From assembly GCA_029339195.1 (NCBI GenBank), contig JAPTJF010000338.1, forward strand, positions 1 to 64,000: a stretch of DNA of 64,000 bases. Direction: 5' to 3'. Positions 1 to 12,711 of the stretch are shown here, piece after piece (position 1 is the first letter of the stretch; the number at the start of each line of letters is the position of its first letter). Made by a program: the position numbers and the translations under genes. Under the pieces are notes generated by a model, which worked only from the letters and a program-made list of their open reading frames with translations, had not been told where the DNA came from and ran no database searches. The DNA is from Micractinium sp. NFX-FRZ. Taxonomy: Eukaryota; Chlorophyta; Trebouxiophyceae; Chlorellales; Chlorellaceae.

Positions 1-3000
1 TTCAGGCTCAAGCAGCGGCTCCACGGGCCATCCTCAGCGCCGGCTGTCGCCGGCCGTTGGAGGCCGCCTCTACCTGGCCTACGTCTTCACAATCGCAACA
101 GTTTTCAGCCCGCAAAGACTACTCTGCTTTGCTGCCCTGGACGCCGCCATCGATGCAAACGTAAAGTGCAACGCCTTTACCAAGCTGCATGCTGAGGACT
201 TGATTCCCGCCGACCTACTGATATGGCCTGCCGAACAACGTGCTCTTGCCACATGCAACAAGCATGCGGCCAAGCTGTGCACCTCCATTAGTGCCAAGGT
301 GCGCGTTGCTTCCAATGATGCTTGAGTGCATGCATGGATTGTTGGAGCACGTGCTATGCAATTTTAAGTGCTCTAACCTAAGTGAGCACCACTGCTAACG
401 GCGTTGCCAGAATTCTCTCTTGTGCTTGTCATTCGCCATTCTCTCTTCAATCATTGCAGAACTATCAGAGCAGCGGTTGGAACTGCGCCTTCTGCAACAG
501 CCTGCTCCTCGCGCATGCGGTAAGTCAGCCTGCCACCTTCCGTAGCTGACCGATGATTGATATTTCTTTTTGCGTGGCGGGCGTTTGCCCATTGCTTCCT
601 TCCTTTTACACCGTGTGCGTCTCAACAGAAGCAAAGCCCTTGCAGTTGCATTGTCCGGATCTTGCGTTACCAAGGGGTGCACTCGACTATATTCTTGACA
701 GTTGCCATGTGCAGGACTTCTCCAAGCTCGGCTATTCTTCTTGGACTGCCGGAGCCCTTGGTGATCTGTGCTACACCGTCGCAGTGGCAGGGGCCCTAGA
801 TGAATATATGTGAGGCAAAGCCTGTCAGCCTTACTGCGGTTAGAGGGCAGCACTAGCTAAGCATCTCTTTGCTACTCCTCAACCAATCAGCTAGACCTGG
901 TCCGCATTCAGTAAAATGTTGTTGTTGCCGTTGCTCTATATGCAGGTTGCGGGAGGTGGTTAAGCGCCAGGTTGGGTGCGGCAGTTATAGCTATGACGGA
1001 CACATTGAGGACACCTGCTGCGACCCGCTGCCCTCAGACACCTACTACCTACGCACCGTGTACGGCCTCAACATGCTGGTGCCTCCCACGGACACCTCGT
1101 GTGCAGCACGCCCTCAGTGCCAGGTCACATCTCTGTGCGATCCAGCACCGGGCATGGATGAGTGCCTGTTTGTGTCCAACCGTGCCACGTGCATTGCAAC
1201 GAAGGACTGCCAGGTGAGGGTGGTGTGAAGCACGTGGGCAGCATCCGCTTAAATGCTGCTGGTCCAGACAGGCTTGACGACACTGCATCGCTGTGTTGGC
1301 ACTGACACCCTTATCCATCGACGATGCTTGCTCACGGCAGTGGAGCGGCGGGGACTATGGGAACTGCAGGAATGCAGAGCTCTACTCTACATGCCGCCTG
1401 GCAGGTGAGAGTTTACACGGCACAAGCTGAAGGCTTGGTGGCAGCAATGTACGTGAAGGTTGCACATGCTATCAGATAGAGCACAACTTTAACCTCCAGC
1501 ACTTGCCGCGCACTGTTCACTGTCTAGAGATCTCTGCCTTACGGTGCACTGCAGGGTACCAGGGCGGCAAGTCTACCTGCCTTGCTGTTGTTGACAACGA
1601 CGGAAACCAGCGGTGCTCTTACGCCCAGGCAAGACCAGCAGGAGATGGACAGGTTGCCTGGCTTGTTGGCCACCTTGAAGTCGGTGTCTACATGAACTGT
1701 TGCCTAGCAAGCTGCCATCATGAACCGCACACATGAACTGTTGCCAGCTTGACAGTTGCGCTGCCATCAAGGTTGTCAAGAGCTGAAATGCCGTGCTCCC
1801 CTGCCACTTTTTGCACTATGCGCCGCAGAGATGCGACAGAAACAATGACTACTACTGCAGCGACTACACAAGCTGTTGCATGACTTCTGAGGATCTGGCC
1901 GCCCCTACTGCCAAGGACACCTGCACCAGCAAAACTTACAATGGCAATGGTGCCATGGCCTGTGCTTACCGCATTGAATGCAAAGCCAGGTGGGCTCTCC
2001 ATAGCACAAGCTACACTTCTCTGCGGCATATGCGCATGTTTCGTGCCCATTTGCGTGCTCGCTAAGTGCTCTTGTATCGTTACGTGGCTGCACACCGCAC
2101 TTCCCTCAGCCGCCACAAAAACAACGTGTCTCGCGGTTCGTGTGCAGGTATGACATGTGCCAGGCCTTCATATCCCGCACCACTTGCGAGGCAAAGAACA
2201 CGGGATGCTACTGGAGGCGCTATACCTATGGTGACACTGTCACCGGTGGGTAATTGCTTGCTGCAACCATGGAGGAGGGCAGGCAGGATTGGGGCAGATA
2301 GTGTGTGCACGTGAATGTCCACCCACATTGACTACGAACCCACAACTTCTTCACCCAACGACCAACTCGGCTTAACTGTGCACATTGCTTTTGGTGAAGC
2401 TCACTTTGTTGTTGACTCCCTGCTGTACGGGGACTGCTGCAGAGACCTGCGCTGAGGTGCGCTCGGTTTGTGCCGATTTCAACGACGATTTGGAGGGCTG
2501 CACTGTCCAGAGGCAGTGCAAGGCGGCCCCGAAGTGCCGGCCCAGCTACTGCGACCCCAAGGACCAGTGCTGCCGGGCTAACACCTACGCGGATTGCCAG
2601 ACCTTAAACGGGTGCAAGGCGGGCGGCCAATGCATGCTGCGGTTCAGCAGGTGTCAGGATGCCTATAACCAGGCAGACTGCAGTGCCACCCCTGGCTGCA
2701 CCTATCGGACGTACACTTACGACGGCTATACCAGCAGCTACTGTGAGCTCGCTGGCGCCGACCCATGCGCCCCGCACGGCAAGTCACCTGCGGCTTGTGC
2801 CGCCGTGCGAGACCCGCTGTTGAACGCCACCATCTGCCAGTATGAGGTATGTGCATGCAGCAGTGGCGTACTAGGCGTGGGTGTGGTAGTGGCAGCGTGT
2901 GTGCTGCTTGAGCTGCAGTCACATCCTCACTGGGGAGATGTTGTGCCGTTCTGCTGCGCTCGCATGCTTAGCGGCCCGTCGACAATGGCAGCTGCCCACG

Positions 3001-6000
3001 CCTATCCCAAAGCGCCAGCATGTCTATGCGCGTATGGGCGCTCACTGGCAGTTGTTTTGTACGCCTAGCTGCAGCCCACATGCAGCGACGTTTGCAGCGA
3101 CTGCAAGGGGTGCATGGAGGTGGTGAGCCAGATCCCGGGCTCACTCTTGAACGACACGAAGGCTGTGGCGCAGGCGACTCGCGACTTCTGCATGCAGGTG
3201 CGGCAGGGATATGTGGATAGGCTGCTGACACATCTAACCTGTGGGCCGCCCCGCGTTGGTGCGCATGCGCCTACCACCGCCTGCCCGTCTGCGTATACCA
3301 TCTGCTCCAGCATGCTCAACCTGGTGGAATCTACATGCCCACACCACACTGCCTGCTCCCCTGCCAGAGCGTGACGGATCCCATTGTTTGCGAACGTGCC
3401 TTCCGCATCGTGGCATCCCACCCTGAGGTGGCGGGCCGCCCTGCAGCCATGTGCAAGGCGCTGGGCTTCTGCAGGTATACCGGGTATCGTGGTGGCCTTG
3501 TATGCGATGCAAGTGCATGTTGCAGGCAAACGCATGCATCCATCCACCCCTTTGCGGGCGCCCACCGCTCCTGCTCCAAATCCATGCTGCAGCAAGGAGT
3601 GCATCGACCAGCACATGAACCTCACGCTGTGCTCTGTTAATGGAACCAAAGAGGGAGCTATTAAGGGGACGCCCATGTCCATGGGCATGTGCAAGGCTTC
3701 AAGCGATTGCAATGCCGACCAGAAGTGTGACGCCTTCTCTTCATGCACTGAGCTCACATCAGTGAGTTGCTGGGTAGCCAGCTAGGGGAGGGGTGGTTGC
3801 CATGCACTGGCTGCAGTGGAGCCAAGGTAACAACGTTGCAGCGGCATGATGTATTGGAATGCCCCACGATCAATGCAGTGTCCACAACGACTGCCTGTTC
3901 ATCTTCTCATGGCTTGCAGTGCAACCCTGACACAGGCTTCGACGAGAAGACCTGCGGTGGCACCTGCAAGGGCAAGTGCGAGTTGCAGGCCGAGTTTCTA
4001 GAGCAATTGAATGAGGGCAAATGCAACAACAACACGTGAGTGAGACTGCCTTGCTTGAGGGACCTTTGTGAGGCAACCGATGCTGCCCGTGCTGAGGTGG
4101 GGCATACCCTTGAGGTTCAGCTCTCCTTCCAACTTACCACCTCTGCTTTTTGCCGCTCTCCCTGTCACAGCGACTGCATTGGAGCAGGAGAGACCTGCAC
4201 CCCAGTGAACGGCCTCATGTGCAAGAAATCGGAGTGCAACCCCACCACTGGTGCCATCACCAGCACGACCTGCACCGGCTTTTGCATGCTGGTCGACCCT
4301 CCTGCGTTTCAGTCTGCCCGCCTGTCGGACGACGGGCGCCAGATCCTGTTGCAGTTCAACCAGGACGTCCTCGCCCCCTTCAGCAATCCCAGGTGAGGAG
4401 GGAACTGGATTCCTGCTTATGCTCTGTGCGCCCTTGCGGATGGCTTTGCCTCTGCTAAAAATCAGAAGGATCAAGCCTGACCTCAGCTGCTGAGTATCTC
4501 CATGTCTTCACTGCCAATTGCAGCACCGTGTTCGCACCTGCAACCGCTGGCAAGCTGGGCAAGCTGAGCCAGGTTGTTGCACTGTCGGGCAGCCCCCAGG
4601 CACTGGCTGTGAACCTGGACTTTGCTGCCACCATTACCGTGTCGGATGTGCTGGAGCTGAATGACACCACCTCCATCGTCAGCCGGGTGGGCGCAAGGGC
4701 TGCCACCCCAGGATCAGTGCAAATGGAGGTGAGGGCAGGGAGGACAGATGATTTAGCTGCTGTGGCTGTGGCCAGCGCTGCCGACACTCTTGGGACCTGT
4801 GAATGTATTTCATGCACTGTTAGTGTGCCTCTCCAACTCTGCCCCTGTAATTGTTGCTGCTCCCAGGCACCAACCTCCCCGACGCCTCCCAAGGTTTTGG
4901 TCTCCGGCCCTCGCTCCATTGGCTCCCTCTGCGCCAACTCTGCTTCTGGCAGCGGCATCACCATCGACGGGTCCCGTTCGACTTCCACAGCTGGCAGGCA
5001 AGGCTGCATCTGCGGGCATTGATTGGACAGCATGGCTGTGAGGCGCCTACCATGGGTGGCCTGATTGCTGATGTGGCTTGAATGTCATGAAGAGTCGGCC
5101 ACCGTCCGTCTCCTGGCCTACTTGCAGGCCTCTAGCCTACGTATGGGACTTCACTAGCGCGGCCAGCAACCTTGCCCAGCTGAAGCAGCTGGCGGCCAAC
5201 GCCACCTCCCAAAACAGCGCTCGCCTAGTGCTGCCTGGTGCCATGGCAGCCGCGCTCACTCAGGGCACCTACATTGTAAAGCTTGACGTCAGCAACTGGC
5301 TGGGCGCCACGGGTGAGCTCCTCACTTGCTTCTTGCTTACAAGCAGTGCTGGCCGACTGCCTCAATGACCCTGCACTGAGTTTGCCGGTCGTGGTGAGCT
5401 GTCGCCTGACCCTGCCACCACTGAGCAAAACGTGCCATGTACCAATGCGCGCCTCCGTGCCTGCAGGCACCGCCTCGTTTTCCTTTGAGAAGGAAGCAGA
5501 GATTCTGCCGGTCATCTCGATCATCGGTGGGGGGCAGCAGACCTTCTCCCTGTCTTCGGGCATCAACATCCAGACTTCCATCGACCTCAGCTCTGTTTGC
5601 CCAGGCAAGAGCATATATACATGCGTTGCATCAAAACGCATAGAATTGGGAGATGCCTTGCCCCTCCACCGCAGCTAGTAAACAACATGACAGCACGTGG
5701 GGCTGCCATAAAGCTTATTTCCCCCTGTGAGTGTGTCTGCAGGCAAGAACGTGTCATACCTGTGGACGGAGACGAGCGGCCTCCTCCCTGCCGGCTCCTT
5801 TGTGGCCAACCGCTCAGCCTTGGTGGTCAAGGTGGGGCCCTGGGGTGAATTGTGATGTTCAGACTGATTGACTTGCAAACGCTGTGCTGGCTGCTGCGGT
5901 GGCTGCTGCCCGGACAGCGTGCACCTTGCATAGGACTACCACAACAGTAGCGCGACCCGCAAGGGCGGAGCAGCCCCCCGCCCCATTGCCTGTAACTCTT

Positions 6001-9000
6001 CAGGTTTCTCCTGATTGCGCATGCGCTCTTGTGATGCTGCCTTGCAGGTGCTGCCTGGTGTGTTTGGTGGCGCAACCCTTAACTTCACATTCAGTGCCGC
6101 CCTGGTGGGCGCGGGCAGCACTACTGCCAGCCTCAGCCTCACCGCCCTCTCCTCCCCACTGATGGCCGTGGTGGAGGGGCCACGTGGTGATGTGCTGGTG
6201 AGCCCTACATTGAGTACCCACCGGGGCTCTGTTGCTCTGGGTGTCAGCTTACTAGACTGCGAACCCTGCCATGCCTTCATGCATAACCTGGGAACTCCAA
6301 AGATTCCCTCCTCCAAAGAACCTACTCACTCGCCCTCTCCACTGTTTTCTGCTTTTTCTCGCTTGGGCTGGTACAGGATACCCAGAACCTGGTGTTCAGC
6401 GGGCGCAGCAGCCTGGACCCCGATGACCGCACCAACCGCATCCCCTTCCGCTACTCGTGGACTTGCACGGCTACAAACCCGACCACTCAGGTGCGGTTCA
6501 ATGAGGCTTGTGTGGACCGCAGGATGCCATGCTGTCAAGACAATGTGGTCACAGCTGGGTCCCCCGCCCAGCACACTGTGCAATGTTGCAGTCAGCACGT
6601 CTCGTATGGGCAGCAACTGGCGCCATCTGAGCTGGCCTACGCTGCCACACATGCCTGCCCGCAGGTGACGACCCCTTGCTTCACCAGCAGCGCATCTGCA
6701 CCCGACATGACGGGCAGCCAGCTGGTGATCCCTAAGCAGGCGCTGACAGCTGGCGATGCCACCTACCGTATCGGCTTGGTGGCAGGCAAGACTGCAGGCG
6801 GGCACAGCCGCAGCGACAGGGACGAGGCCACCATCCGGGTGCTGTCGGGTGCTGCCCCCACCGGATTTGTTAGGTAAGCGGAGGCTGAAGCAGCTGTGGT
6901 GAATGCCATTTCCGGACAGGCGTGCAAGTGGTTGATTTGGTGGACTGGCAGCAGGGCGCCCTCTAATGGGAGTGTGTTAAGGCTTGCACCGAGAAGCCCT
7001 GCCTCGTCTGCTTCCCCCTGCCTGCCCACAGTCGCACCTGCCCCGGCGCCACCGGCTGCACCTCCAAGTTTCACAACCCCTCGGAGCCGCTGCGTCTCAC
7101 TTTTGTCCTAGACGACGCTTCTCTGCGCCCTTATTTTTCGTGGACCTCAACCAGCCTGCCCATGGCGGACGCTGCCCGATCTTCCAAGGAGCAGGTGCGT
7201 TACTGAGATGCTCGCGCCTGGGCGCTTGCTCCTCAATGCCTCAGCTGGCCAGCAAGCCAGCATACTGTTATGTTGTCCCCAAACCTGCCTTCCAGCCAGC
7301 CAGCCACCCACGCAACGGCTATCATCCGTCTCTGCCATTGACCCTGCCGCAGACTCTGGTCATCCAGCCGCTTACTACCAGCAATGCTGCCACGTTTACT
7401 GACGGCGCTATCATCACCATTGAAGTGACCACCACCTCGAGTGAGGCCGGCAACAGGCCGCCTGTAGCCATGCATGGGGGGATCATGCATGAATACACGT
7501 TTGAGCCCAAGCTTGGTACAATGCCAACCTCACCTCCCTTTTATCTCTTTGCTCGCCCCCGGTCACCTCATGGACCATGCTCATGAACCCCTCGTGCAGA
7601 TGGCATCAACGCCACTGCCTCCATCACCGTGCCCATTGCACGCCGCCCCACCTGCACAGCTGCTGCCGGCACCTCGTGCCTCTCCGTCTCCCCAGCCACC
7701 GGCCATTTGGACAATACTACTTTTGTGGCCACGGCTGCCGGCTTTGCTGCTGACAGCGCGCTTTCTTACGATTTCGGAATCCAGCTGGCAGACGGCAGGC
7801 GCGACACCCACACCCGTGGCTCGACCGACCCCGCCTACTCGTTTGCCACCCGCGTGTTGCCTGTGGGAAACCACACCTTGTTTGTGTGTGCAAGAGGTGA
7901 GCGGCGAGGGCACCTCGGGCACAGGTTAGGTGCCTTGCTTGCCCTCTTGGAGGGTCCAGGAGCCGAATTCGGCAGCTGCTGCAATTGGAGGAGGACGACG
8001 TTGTTGGCAACACTGTGCCCCCAGATCTCCCACCACCAACCTTTTTCTCCTCCTTTTGCTCCTCTCCTGCAGATCTGGGCGGCGCCCAGGACTGCTCCAC
8101 CACCAGCGTCACCGTGCTGCCTGCCGCCCAGCAGGTCAGCGCCGCCGACTTCACCGCTATGGCAAGCTCCCTCACCACCGCCGTGGCCGCCGGCAGCACC
8201 AGCGCCCTTGTCAGCGTGGTTCGCCAGCTGTCTGCCGCCGCCTCCGACAGCGCGGAGGCCGACGGGGAGGCTCAGAGCGCGGCCACGGAGCAGGCGGAGA
8301 GTGCGATGGGTGCCATGGAGGCGGTGTTGAACACCACATGGGCAGGCGCTTCGGTGGAAGACTCGCTGGACCTGGCCAATGCGGGTGGGTTAAACTGCAT
8401 GTCCTTTACTGTAATGCGGTATGAAGCCTACTAGACCTGCTCATGGATGTGGGGTGCAGGGTGGGTCGCCCTGGGGATGGCAAGAAGAGGCAGGGTATGC
8501 GGCTTCTCTTGCTCTGTGCGCTAGATGCGCTGCCCTTGACGTTGCCTCAACCTCAAGCTTGCCCCCTCCATGCCCTGCTGCCCGCCGACGTGCGCTGTCT
8601 TGCAGCCCGGTCCCTCATCGACTCTGCCCCAGTGGTCACCCCATCATTGGCCAATAGCTCCATGAACGTAAGCAACAACCTGAGCATAGCTGGGATGCTA
8701 GATTCATGCCAAACGCGGGTTGCTTGTCCATGTCAGCCAGCACCCTGGAAAGCACCGCACTCGCTTCTTTACATCTCCAATAACGACCGTCTTACCTGCC
8801 TCTCCCACCGGTCACCGGCCCTCGCAGATCGCAAACGCCACGCTCCAGGCCATCGTCAACAGCGGCGAGGGCGTAGCCGCGGAGGACCTGTCGGCCCTGG
8901 TGGACATTTTGGGTGCTGCAGGGCCCGCCCTGGTGGATGCATCAGCCGGCTCCCGCCGCCGGCTGACTGCACTCGACTTCCAAGCCAGCAAGGAGGCGCT

Positions 9001-11875
9001 CAGCCGCGTGTTTGAGGCGGTGTCGGATGTGCAGTCCGCCCTGCTGTCTTCCATGGTGCGCCGGCAGCAGGAGCTGCCTCTGCCACTTCTGGTGCTGGCC
9101 GTGAAGAGGGGTGGTGAAGGCTTGATGCGGGGCGCAGCAGCATCCATAGCCCTTCTCCGGCTCACCATCTCTGCTGCTGCAAACCGGTCCTCGCGCTGCA
9201 GGTCCCTGGCGAGGCGCTGTCCTCCGGCACTGGCAGCCTGGTGGTGACAGCAGCCATCGTGGATGTGCAGGCCCTGCAGCCCAACACGACGCTGCCCATC
9301 GGGGCCAGTGGCGCCGCGGTCACCCTGCTTCAAGGCTTTGCCGGCCTGCTGGCACCAGGTGAGCGCGCTAGCAGTTTGAACTTGACGGAGCAGGACGGGG
9401 CGAAGCGGGATGTCTTGAGCAGAGCTGCGCTGAGGTGTGCTGTGATGTGCTGCGTGACTTGCTTGCTGTGATGTCTGTGTGTTGGGAAGTGTTGTACTGT
9501 GCTGTGCAGTGCTCCTGGGCATTTCCGCCGATGCCCAAGAGTTACTCTCACTGCGAGCGCATTTGTGTATGATTTCACAAAAACCTGGGGCTGCAGGCAG
9601 CCCTCAGACCATGCGCTTCCGGCTGGCACACTACTCAGACGTGGCCCTCCTGCTGGCCACAACCCCCAGTTCCCTGGCCACCCTATCGGCTGGGCGCAAG
9701 CTGCTGGCTGGCGGCCCAGCGGTCATGGGTGCCTCCTCCTCCACCACTGTCAGCGGTGAGGCGGGGCAGGGCACAGGACAGGCAGGGCCGGTTAGCGGCT
9801 TTGGCCTGGCAACGGCAAAGGGGAGGGTGGGGGTATATGAAGCCCAACAGCTTGGCCCACCGGCCCGCCTGGCTGAAAGAGTGGTTACCACTGGCTGCCC
9901 CCAGCGGGCCTGCTGGGCTTGCTTCACGCTGTTCGACCCCACACCATGCTTTCTTCTCCTGCAGGTTATGTCAACATCACTTCCGATTTGCAAGGCGGGG
10001 TGTCTGGTCAGGCAGCACAGGTGGACCTGCCCCTCACCGACGCCTACAACAATGCCTCACAGGTGCAAGAATGCGGGGATGAGCTGCCAGCTTGCATTCA
10101 AATATTGTACCTTGTCCTCGGATAATCATCTGTGTCCCCTCCGCCCGCACATGTGCCTGAACTCACCCTCACCGCCCTCCCTGCCCATCCCCCCCGACCC
10201 TGTGCAGCTCACCATGTGCCTGCGCCGCACCATGGATGCCGACAACCCGGATGGCCAGTGGCGCTCGGATGCCATCTCCCTCACCACTGTTGCAAATGGT
10301 ACCGCTCGTTGCCAGCTGTCCGCCCTGGAGAGCACGCAGCAGGTGGTGGTCGTGCAGTACATGCTGCCGCCCCCCAGCCCGCCATCCCCGCCGTCGCCGC
10401 CCAGCCCCCCATCTCCGCCCCCGCCCCCACCCCCGCCTTCGCCCCCCGCTCCAGCGCCGCCACGCCCCTCCCCCCCGCCTCCCAAACCGCCCAGCCCCTC
10501 ACCTCCGCCCTCCCCGCCGCCCAGCCCGCCCAGCCCCCAGCCTCCGCCCCCTCCACCCCCAGCCCGCGACGGCAGCGCACCCGCCGCACCCGCTCCCCGC
10601 CCCCCGCCCCCCGCGGTGACCGTGACCGTGCCTGCACTCACCTTCACAGCCCGCCTCACGACCTACAGCGTAGCCACTTTTGATGCAACCGCGCGCCAGC
10701 AGTACATTGCCGCGCTGCAAGCCGCTTCCCCTGAAGGTGAGCGGATGGGGTGGCCCAGTCAGTCAGCGGCTGATCTCTTGGCGGCACTGCACATAGCATC
10801 CTGTGGTGCTCAGCGCGGCACAGCTCCCCGCAATGCCTGGCACAAGAGCCAGCAACCCTCACCCTGTTGCCCTCCCACCCACCGGGCCCCACCCGCAGTG
10901 AGCATGCGCGTCCAGCTGTCCAACATACGTGCGGGCAGCGTGATTGTGGTGAGTGACACAGCACAGCACAGCACAGCGTCTCTGTTGCAATGCACAGGCG
11001 GTTAGGGAGCGGAGCTGCCACAGATATCGGCTACTCATGCTTGCCCACCCATGTGCCATCCACCCCGCCTGCCTGTGCGCCACGCATCTCATTGAGTGGT
11101 GGCGAAGCACCCCATGACCCACCTACCTGCCCACCCACCCACCTATGTGTCCTGTGTGCAGGACACGCTGATTCATTTCCTGGTGGCTGACGGAGAGACG
11201 GGGGCTGCGGATGCGCTGGCCACTGCTCTGGCCACCAACCCTGCTGCGGTGCTGCCCTCCAGCACCTGGGGCACCGTCACCGTGTCGGCGCTGCAGCAGG
11301 TGTGAGGCGGGGGGCAGTCAAGTGGGGGCACAGTGGGGGCATTTGGGGCATTGGGGCGACTAGCAAGCTGGGCCTGGCTGGCCATCAGCTTGTGCAGCAG
11401 CGGTCTTAGAAGTGCCATCCTCTTACCCCACTCCACCTCTGCTTGCGCGCCCGCAGTCCGAGGCCACCATCACCGTGCCAGAGGACATCCTCACCAAAAC
11501 AGAGTCTGATGATGACAAGGGGGCCCTCATCGGCGGGCTCGTGGGCGGACGTGAGTAACTGTGCTGCTGCTGCTGCTGATGCTCTGCCTGTGCGAGTTTG
11601 GTGAACGAGGAGTGCAGTGCGGCAGAACTCTGGCGCTTGGCTCACTGGTAGGGGCACGCCCGCCCAGAACTGCCAGCAAGCATTGATACAAGGTGACAAA
11701 AGTATGGTCAACCGCAGCCCTGCCTGCTTGTCCGGCTGCAGTTGGTGGAGCTGCGCTGGCGGCCTGCGTCATCATCTTGGTGTGGAGGCACTACCGTCGC
11801 CCGAAACGTGCGGCCTTTGTCCAGCAAGTGACACCGCAGCGGCCGCACTTGTCCAACCCGCTGTACTCGCCTTGA
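1..11875 (+). CDS. Giant Cys-rich / REJ-like / Pro-rich membrane protein (5' end outside window)
   Basis: At least 2021 residues are encoded in 36 phase-consistent exons, entered in frame at base 2. Exons include 2-298, 460-519, 715-809, 946-1213, 2443-2846, 4867-4997, 5128-5312, 6377-6490, 6665-6873, 7600-7896, 8073-8384, 10208-10736, 11457-11550 and 11742-11875. Order: Cys-rich modules (to about 4.4 kb, e.g. 'DPKDQCCRANTYADCQ'); a REJ/PKD-like stretch (4.5-9.7 kb) with the signatures 'LVFSGRSSLDPDD' and 'PLAYVWDF'; a Ser-Pro/poly-Pro hinge (10366-10610); a SEA-like segment (10619-11299); one membrane helix ('AALAACVIILVW'); and a short basic tail ending 'SNPLYSP'. Known: REJ regions occur in sea urchin egg-jelly receptors and polycystin-1. 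Inferred: a type I surface or cell-wall protein, mostly extracellular. Three introns use GC donors (1629, 4998, 5605). Two fused models cannot be fully excluded, but no stop or phase break separates the halves. Confidence 0.8.
10366..10610 (+). repeat. Proline-rich (SPP)n hinge coding repeat
   Basis: Within one long exon of the giant surface protein, CCC/CCG codons with interspersed Ser encode about 80 residues of SPP, SPPPP and APAP motifs. This is the hydroxyproline-rich hinge type found in volvocine pherophorins and algal cell-wall glycoproteins. It joins the REJ-like part to the membrane-proximal SEA-like segment. The opposite-strand Gly-rich reading frame is only its shadow. Confidence 0.9.
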
Positions 11876-12711
11876 GGCGGCTTGGCAGGCCATGAACAAC
11901 CAGGAAATGCAGGCAATGCTTCAACCTGCTGTGGCAGTGTGTTGAAGCCTGGACAGCAAGTCGTCAAGATGCACTTACCTAAACAAGTGCCCCCACAACT
12001 TCTTCACAAGGTGCATGCACGCATGCAAACTCAGCCGCCATTTTCAACCCGTAGAACTCACTCAGCAGCAGCCACTCATTCTCTGGCAGAGTAGGTTGCT
12101 GGTCCATTGCACCACTATTTCCACCCATGTAGTATCTTCTGCACTCGCATTCAGCCATCCAGACCTGTGTCGCATGCGACTGCTCGCTCGAATCTGCACA
12201 GCCGCTTGCGCCTTACCATGCGCCTTACCACTGTCCGAGTGTTCTGTTCTTAAAAGCACACGACTCTGTAAAGTATGAGATGAAAATGTACAACGATGGG
12301 CGCAGTTGTCAACGTCGCCATGTCGCTGCCATGTCGCAAGTGTTGGTGCTTGCTTCTACTGGCTCACATGCCCACCTGCTAAGCCCAGCAGGGGAAGCAG
12401 ACTGGCTGTTGTTGGCTGCACATCACAGGTTTAAAGGTCTCCACAGCACGGCAGCTCATGAATCGCCTTGAAATAAGCGTCAGGTGCTTACTAAGGTTCG
12501 GTCAGCAGTCGGGGGACACGTGGCCACGGCATGAGACAGACGACCCCCGCCTCAAAAGACGAGTGCCTCCTCACCTTCCCTGTTAACACGACCTGCAGAT
12601 ACAGAGCGCTGCTGCAGCGAGACTTAAGGTTCGCAAGTTTCCCCTCGCGGCTGGCTCCTCAGCGCACCGACAAACCCGCTCTTGCCGCCTTGAACCGAAC
12701 CTGTTTTCTCG
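11876..12711. other. Intergenic region
   Basis: This is the 3' flank of the giant surface protein and the upstream region of the hydrolase. It is less GC-rich than the genes. A TGTAA candidate poly(A) signal lies at 12267-12271. I see no convincing gene, RNA or named promoter element. Confidence 0.6.
12267..12271 (+). terminator. Candidate TGTAA poly(A) signal
   Basis: Green algal mRNAs commonly use TGTAA. This copy lies 392 bases after the stop of the giant surface-protein gene and well before the hydrolase start. Confidence 0.4.

Noticed and set aside
1690..1745. Direct repeat of ACATGAACTGTTGCC (1690 and 1731), considered as a mobile-element scar
   Set aside because: Only 15 bases are repeated, inside an intron, with no inverted ends; a simple local duplication explains it.
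10126..10659. Gly-rich minus-strand protein
   Set aside because: It is the reverse complement of the Pro-rich hinge.
9479..11005. 508-codon plus-strand frame as a separate gene
   Set aside because: It spans several exons and introns of the giant surface-protein gene that happen to stay open; splice phases show the true exons.
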